Below, piece by piece: positions 59,781 to 64,000 of a stretch of DNA of 64,000 nt. Source of the DNA: Mesorhizobium wenxiniae (GTDB taxonomy: Bacteria; Pseudomonadota; Alphaproteobacteria; Rhizobiales; Rhizobiaceae); NCBI RefSeq assembly GCF_002284535.1, contig NZ_NPKH01000037.1, positions 40,609 to 104,608 of the forward strand. The letters are read 5' to 3'. A program made the position numbers and the translations under genes. Under the pieces are notes generated by a model. It was not told the origin of the DNA. It searched no databases and saw only the letters and a list, made by a program, of their open reading frames with translations. Every line of letters begins with the position of its first letter. Positions within the stretch are counted from its first letter, which is position 1.

Positions 59781-60743
59781 GTGACCAGTATCGCATTCGA
59801 GCCGAAGGGGGTGATCCCCGCCTGTCTGATGCCATTCGACCCCGATTTCGCGATCGACGAGCGGGCGTATCGGCGACACTTGAACGATATCGCGGCGGTC
59901 GACGGCGTCGACGCTATCGCCATCAATGGCCATGCCGCTGAGGTCCACGCGCTGACTATCGAGGAGCAGCATCGCGCCGTCGCCGTGACGGTCGAGGAGC
60001 TCGCTGGCCAGGGCGTGGCCACACTCGTCGGAATCTATTCGAATTCGAGCCTTGAGGCCGGGCGTCTTGCGGCACGCGCGCAAGCGGAAGGCGCACAGGG
60101 CCTGCTCGTCTTCCCACCCGATTTTATGGCGCTTGGCGGACATTTGCGCCCGGAAATGTCGATCGAGCATCTGAAGCACATCACGGGAGCCTCAGACCTC
60201 CCGATCATCCTGTTCCAGTACCCGCTCATCTCCAATCTATCCTATCCTTTGTCGACATTGATCGATCTCTGTGTCCGCTTCCCGTCAATCCGCGCGGTGA
60301 AGGACCAGATCGGCGACGGCAACCAGCACGAACGGCAGATCCGCGAACTCAAGGCCTTGGACCAACCTGTCCGGACATTGACAACTCACAGCGCGTGGCT
60401 TCTGGGGTCGCTCGCGCTGGGCTGCGACGGGCTACTCTCAGGCGCTGGAAGTGTCATTCCCGACCTTCAGGTCGCACTCTTTCGCGCGGTGCAGTCCGGC
60501 GACCTGACGCAGGCGCAGGCCGTCAACGACCGGATTTACCCGATGGTCCGCGCATTTTACGATGCGCCGCTCCTCGATATGCACAATCGCATGAAGGAGG
60601 CTCTGGTGCTGCTCGGCAAGCTCGAGCGTGCCGTTGTGAGGCCCCCATTGATGAAACCTATTCCGGCGGAAATCACCAAGATCGGCAAGATGCTGTCCGC
60701 CGCTGGCATCACCGGCAATACAGTCTATGGATACGCGGCATGA
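59781..60743 (+). CDS. Dihydrodipicolinate synthase-family aldolase/lyase
   Basis: The 320-residue class I aldolase-fold enzyme has PKGVIPACLMPFDPDFAIDE, GHAAEVHALTIEEQHRAV, catalytic-Tyr region ILFQYPLISNLSYPL and the Schiff-base Lys in SIRAVKDQIGDGNQHERQ. The motif after Gly (GHAAEVHALT instead of GTTGEsxtLs) points to a keto-acid lyase or dehydratase rather than DapA itself. It starts at a GTG with AAGGAG upstream. It may cleave a keto-deoxy sugar acid, which fits a sugar-acid pathway (inference). Confidence 0.83.
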   Translation: MTSIAFEPKGVIPACLMPFDPDFAIDERAYRRHLNDIAAVDGVDAIAINGHAAEVHALTIEEQHRAVAVTVEELAGQGVATLVGIYSNSSLEAGRLAARAQAEGAQGLLVFPPDFMALGGHLRPEMSIEHLKHITGASDLPIILFQYPLISNLSYPLSTLIDLCVRFPSIRAVKDQIGDGNQHERQIRELKALDQPVRTLTTHSAWLLGSLALGCDGLLSGAGSVIPDLQVALFRAVQSGDLTQAQAVNDRIYPMVRAFYDAPLLDMHNRMKEALVLLGKLERAVVRPPLMKPIPAEITKIGKMLSAAGITGNTVYGYAA

Positions 60744-61180
60744 CGTCGGCGGGCCAATTTTACCTCAATCCGGGCGATGAGGTGGTCCTCGAGCGCGAAG
60801 TGACCGAGAGCGCGGTAAGAGCCTTCGCAGATGTCAGCGGCGATCACTCTCCAAATCACGTCAATGATGGCGAGATGGAGGGTACCCCTTATGGGGGGCG
60901 CATCGCCCATGGCGCGCTGCTTGTGGGCTACATGTCGGCCTGCTCAACGGAAATCGTCGAGCGAGTTCCGGATGTGCGGGCGACCGAAACGCCGGTCTCA
61001 CTTGGCTATGACCGAATCCGCTTCCTCCTCCCCGTCCGGATCGGCGACAGGGTCACCCTCAGATACACGGTTCGCGAAATCGACGCGGAGCGTCGCCGCG
61101 CCCGCTCCGACATTGTAGTCACCAATCAGAACAACGAGACTGTCTGTGTGGGGGAGCACATCCTGAAATGGGTTCGCTAG
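60740..61180 (+). CDS. MaoC-family (R)-specific hydratase
   Basis: This 146-residue hot-dog enzyme has the hydratase-2 active site: Asp and His in FADVSGDHSPNHVND, then GRIAHGALLVGYMSA. It adds water to enoyl-CoA substrates or acts as a related dehydratase. The ATG overlaps the previous stop (ATGA). The presence of MaoC and crotonase-type enzymes together suggests CoA-thioester chemistry after the CoA-transferase step. Confidence 0.86.
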   Translation: MTSAGQFYLNPGDEVVLEREVTESAVRAFADVSGDHSPNHVNDGEMEGTPYGGRIAHGALLVGYMSACSTEIVERVPDVRATETPVSLGYDRIRFLLPVRIGDRVTLRYTVREIDAERRRARSDIVVTNQNNETVCVGEHILKWVR

Positions 61181-62823
61181 GCAGACAAGCCCCGACCTAC
61201 GACTACATCGTGGTCGGCGGGGGATCATCCGGCTGCACGGTTGCCGCCCGCCTGTCGGAGGATCCTGATTGCAAGGTCCTGCTGCTGGAGGCCGGCGCCC
61301 GCGACTGGAACCCTTACATCCACCTGCCCGTCTGCTACTACAAGACGACCAAGGGCCCCCTGACCTGGGATTTCGCGCTGTCATCGCAAGTACATCAGGA
61401 CGGCATAACGCCGCCCTACACTCAGGCGCGAGTGCTTGGGGGTGGCAGTTCGATCAATGCCCAGGTTTATATCCGGGGCGTAGCGGCGGACTATGACCAC
61501 TGGAAGGCGTCCGGTTGCCCGGGGTGGTCCTATCAGGACGTGCTGCCTTATTTCATGCGGGCCGAGGCAAACGAACGCTTCGCGGACACCTACCATGGCA
61601 CGGACGGGCCTCTGGGTGTCTCGGACCAACGCCATACGCATCCCTTGTCCAAGGCCTTCATCAAGGCGTGCCAGGAATACGGCATGCCCTACAATGCGGA
61701 CTTCAACGGCCGCGACCAACGCGGCACAGGCCTCTATCAGGTCACCAACCGCAATGGTCGCCGCTGCAGCGCGGCAGTCGCGTATCTCGGAGCCGCGCGC
61801 AAGCGCCCCAACCTCGAAATCCGGACCGGCTGTGTTGTCCACCGCATCGTGATCGAAGGCGGACGCGCAGTGGGGATCGAGGGCGTGACAGGCAAGCGGC
61901 CATTTTTTGCGCGGGCCGAGCGGGAGGTCGTGCTCACAGCCGGGGCCATCAGCACGCCCAAACTGCTGATGCTGTCCGGCATAGGACCAGCGAAGCACCT
62001 TTCCGCCCATGGCATCCGGTCTGTCGTCGACCTGCCCGGCGTTGGGCAGAATTTCCACGACCACCTGGACATCTTCATGATGTACAACGTTACCGGCATC
62101 GAGAGCTATGACGTCTACAAGAAGGCCCGTCGGCAGGTCTGGGCCGGGCTGCAGTATGCGCTATTCCGCAATGGTCCGATCAGCGCGACCGTAGTTGAGG
62201 GCGGGGCTTTCTGGCCGGCGGATGGGAACGATCCCTCGACCGACATCCAGTTTCACTTCCTTGCCGGAACCGGGATCGAAGCCGTCACGGGAGATCAGTC
62301 AACGGGGAATGGATGTACACTGAATGCCTACCTCCTTCGGCCGCGTTCGCGAGGCACTGTCTCGCTTGCAAGCGCCGACCCCGCGAGGGCGCCGGTCATC
62401 GATCCCAATTTCCTATCGGAAAAATTTGATCTCGATCATACCGTCGAGTCAGTGCGGATCGGTCAGGACATCATGGCCCGGCCTTCGATGTCGAAGTACA
62501 TCGCCAACGAGTTCATGCCCGGGCCTGCTGTTCGAAATCGGGCCGACTACGAGACCTACGTCCGCCGGGAAAGCCGTTCCGGTTATCATCCAGTCGGCAC
62601 ATGCCGGATGGGCGAGGACGACCTGGCCGTCGTTGATCCTGAACTCAGAGTGCGCGGGGTGGATGGGCTACGCGTCGCCGACGCGTCGATCATGCCATGT
62701 CTGGTATCGGGCAACACGAACGCGCCCACGATCATGATCGGGGAGAAGGCATCCGACCTCCTGAAGGGTAACCGCAAAGCGATGACTCCAGTTACGACGG
62801 GACTTGCGTATGCAGCGGAGTGA
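61168..62823 (+). CDS. GMC-family FAD-dependent oxidoreductase 1
   Basis: The 551-residue flavoenzyme of the choline/alcohol dehydrogenase family has the FAD motif YIVVGGGSSGCTVAARLSED, GMC signature 1 (ARVLGGGSSINAQVYIRG), signature 2 (TAGAISTPKLLMLSGIGP) and catalytic His in SGYHPVGTCRMGEDDL. The final region NTNAPTIMIGEKASDLL is also present. It oxidises an alcohol to an aldehyde. It overlaps the MaoC gene by 13 bases and the next gene by 14. Confidence 0.9.
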   Translation: MGSLGRQAPTYDYIVVGGGSSGCTVAARLSEDPDCKVLLLEAGARDWNPYIHLPVCYYKTTKGPLTWDFALSSQVHQDGITPPYTQARVLGGGSSINAQVYIRGVAADYDHWKASGCPGWSYQDVLPYFMRAEANERFADTYHGTDGPLGVSDQRHTHPLSKAFIKACQEYGMPYNADFNGRDQRGTGLYQVTNRNGRRCSAAVAYLGAARKRPNLEIRTGCVVHRIVIEGGRAVGIEGVTGKRPFFARAEREVVLTAGAISTPKLLMLSGIGPAKHLSAHGIRSVVDLPGVGQNFHDHLDIFMMYNVTGIESYDVYKKARRQVWAGLQYALFRNGPISATVVEGGAFWPADGNDPSTDIQFHFLAGTGIEAVTGDQSTGNGCTLNAYLLRPRSRGTVSLASADPARAPVIDPNFLSEKFDLDHTVESVRIGQDIMARPSMSKYIANEFMPGPAVRNRADYETYVRRESRSGYHPVGTCRMGEDDLAVVDPELRVRGVDGLRVADASIMPCLVSGNTNAPTIMIGEKASDLLKGNRKAMTPVTTGLAYAAE

Positions 62824-63598
62824 AACCATCACCCGCCTCGTTCTGGCGGAGCGAAGGGAGCGGGTTCTCGTTGTCACGCTCAACCGGCCCGACAAGCTCA
62901 ACGCGCTGTCGAAGGAGCTTCTGGGCCAGTTAGCGGCGTGTCTGACCGAAGCCGAAGCCGATCCGACACTTGGATGTGTTGTCTTGACTGGTGCCGGCCG
63001 AGCCTTTTCGGCGGGAGCGGACATTGCAGACATGCTCGTTCGGGGCGTTGCCTCCTATACCGATCCCGAACGGCTGGAATCGTGGCGATCGGTCGAGGCT
63101 TTTTCAAAGCCCCTGCTTGCGGCAATCAACGGTTTTGCGTTCGGAGGTGGACTGGAACTCGCCCTGCTATGCGACATAGCCCTGGCCTCCGAAACGGCGA
63201 CCTTTGCATTCCCGGAGATCAGGATCGGTTCCTTTCCGGGCGATGGCGGCACGCAACGCCTGCCGCGGCTCGTGGGCAAATCCTTTGCTATGCAGATGAT
63301 CCTGACGGGACAGACGATCGATGCGCAACTTGCCGAGCACAAGGGCCTGATCAGCGAGGTCGTGCCTGCGAATCGTCTTGTGCAGAGAGCTCTGGAAATC
63401 GCCAATGCGGTCGCTGCGAACTCTGTTGCTGTCGCGCCCTTCGCCAAGCGCGCTGTCCTCGCCGCTGACCGGATGGCTTTGCCCGAGGGCCTGCGACTTG
63501 AGCATGAACTGACGACCGAGGCGTTCGGGCTCCACGACCGAAGGGAAGGGTTGAGAGCCTTTGCGGAGAAGCGACCGCCTGTGTTCATGGGTCGTTGA
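62810..63598 (+). CDS. Enoyl-CoA hydratase/isomerase (crotonase family)
   Basis: The 262-residue protein has LNRPDKLNALSKELLGQLAA, oxyanion-hole motifs GRAFSAGADIADM and NGFAFGGGLELALLCDIALA, and FPEIRIGSFPGDGGTQRLPR. Both catalytic glutamates of the family (in LEL and PEI) are present. It acts on CoA thioesters. I use the ATG at 62810. A TTG two codons earlier gives the longer frame. It overlaps the upstream GMC gene by 14 bases. Confidence 0.88.
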   Translation: MQRSETITRLVLAERRERVLVVTLNRPDKLNALSKELLGQLAACLTEAEADPTLGCVVLTGAGRAFSAGADIADMLVRGVASYTDPERLESWRSVEAFSKPLLAAINGFAFGGGLELALLCDIALASETATFAFPEIRIGSFPGDGGTQRLPRLVGKSFAMQMILTGQTIDAQLAEHKGLISEVVPANRLVQRALEIANAVAANSVAVAPFAKRAVLAADRMALPEGLRLEHELTTEAFGLHDRREGLRAFAEKRPPVFMGR

Positions 63599-63624
63599 CG
63601 AACCGGGAAAACCGGGAGGAAATG

Positions 63625-64000
63625 ATGTGGGACTATATCGTGATCGGGGCAGGCTCGGCGGGTTGCGTGCTCGCCAACCGACTGAGCGAAGACCCCGGCG
63701 CCAATGTGTTGTTGCTCGAAGCCGGTAGCCGGGACTGGAACCCCATGATCCATATTCCGGGGGGCATCGGCAAGCTGTTCGGGCGTGGCGTGAACTGGCG
63801 GTTTCATACTGTTCCGCAGCAAAATCTTGACGGTCGCTCGGTGTGGTACCCGCAGGGGAAAACGTTGGGCGGATCAAGCTCGATCAACGCAATGATCTAC
63901 ATCCGGTGCCAAAAAGAGGACTATAACAATTGGGCCTCCTTGGGAAACCGGGGGTGGTCTTACGAAGATGTCCTGCCCTACTTCCGGAAGTCCGAGGACA
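63625..64000 (+). CDS. GMC-family FAD-dependent oxidoreductase 2, 3' end outside window
   Basis: The frame is open from ATG to the window end (125 codons). It encodes MWDYIVIGAGSAGCVLANRL, EDPGANVLLLEAGSRDWNP, GKTLGGSSSINAMIYIR and GWSYEDVLPYFRKSED, the N-terminal FAD domain and signature 1 of a GMC oxidoreductase. GGGAGGA sits before two adjacent ATGs. The second (63625) has better spacing. It resembles the upstream GMC enzyme in plan but is clearly a different protein. Confidence 0.85.
   Translation, partial: MWDYIVIGAGSAGCVLANRLSEDPGANVLLLEAGSRDWNPMIHIPGGIGKLFGRGVNWRFHTVPQQNLDGRSVWYPQGKTLGGSSSINAMIYIRCQKEDYNNWASLGNRGWSYEDVLPYFRKSED

Noticed and set aside
1..64000. Search by eye for tRNA, rRNA, integrase and attachment sites
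   Set aside because: None could be supported. Absence by eye is not proof, and tRNAscan and an integrase HMM search would be decisive.

Overview
The window is GC-rich DNA of a Rhizobiales-type alphaproteobacterium. Gene content and order match the conjugation region of a Mesorhizobium-like integrative and conjugative element (ICE) or a related plasmid. The evidence is a contiguous trb mating-pair cluster, a DUF3363 relaxase, TraG, TraF, a RepA/ParA replication-partition block, TraR/TraI quorum sensing and an FseA-like frameshifted activator. No integrase, attachment site, rRNA or tRNA was seen, so ICE and plasmid cannot be separated from this window alone.

Region 1 (1-7.8 kb) is a scrap-yard. 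It holds a LysR regulator cut by the window edge, a broken IS3-family element, and an IS630-family element with 15-bp perfect terminal repeats and TA flanks. An RmInt1-like group II intron of about 1,884 nt sits inside the IS630 transposase. Next come a choline/glycine-betaine-type ABC transporter (permease and ATPase intact, binding protein reduced to a leader) and degraded pieces of an aldehyde dehydrogenase and a CitE-like lyase. Region 2 (7.8-12.4 kb) has an intact pyruvate carboxylase. It is followed by a junction where a TraR-like gene without its DNA-binding domain meets a 3'-truncated SRAP gene tail to tail.

Region 3 (12.4-29 kb) is the replication, establishment and regulation module. 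It runs DUF932, ParB-like, DUF7146/Toprim, DUF2493 (SLOG), a membrane protein and DUF736, then a QseC-like XRE repressor, a QseM-like DUF2285 protein, an FseA-like DUF6499::DUF2285 pair joined by a +1 frameshift site, and an AlpA/RdfS-like excisionase. RepA follows, with a candidate iteron origin in its 3' end, then ParA, a ribbon-helix-helix protein, DUF2840, TraF, DUF736, lytic transglycosylase and relaxase. A lone 5'-3' exonuclease gene lies antisense after the relaxase. Several of these genes are preceded by repeated hairpin elements.

Region 4 (29-44 kb) is TraG, a CopG-like protein, trbBCDEJKLFGI and DUF2274, with start-stop overlaps at most junctions. On the opposite strand lie traR, a frameshifted traI with a lux box upstream, and a LysR gene. 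TraR and the QseC/QseM/FseA set would together control excision and transfer.

Region 5 (44-64 kb) is a catabolic island. It has two complete ribose-type ABC importers, three short-chain dehydrogenases, a Gfo/Idh/MocA dehydrogenase, a class III CoA-transferase, an aldehyde dehydrogenase, a HAD phosphatase, a DapA-family aldolase/lyase, a MaoC hydratase, an enoyl-CoA hydratase and two GMC oxidoreductases (the last cut by the window end). A LacI-family repressor is encoded inside it. Five near-identical palindromes related to GAGAAAACGATTTCTC lie at both promoter regions and at the second transporter, which points to one regulon. The substrate is unknown. A sugar, polyol or glycoside that is oxidised, activated as a CoA ester and cleaved is the best inference.
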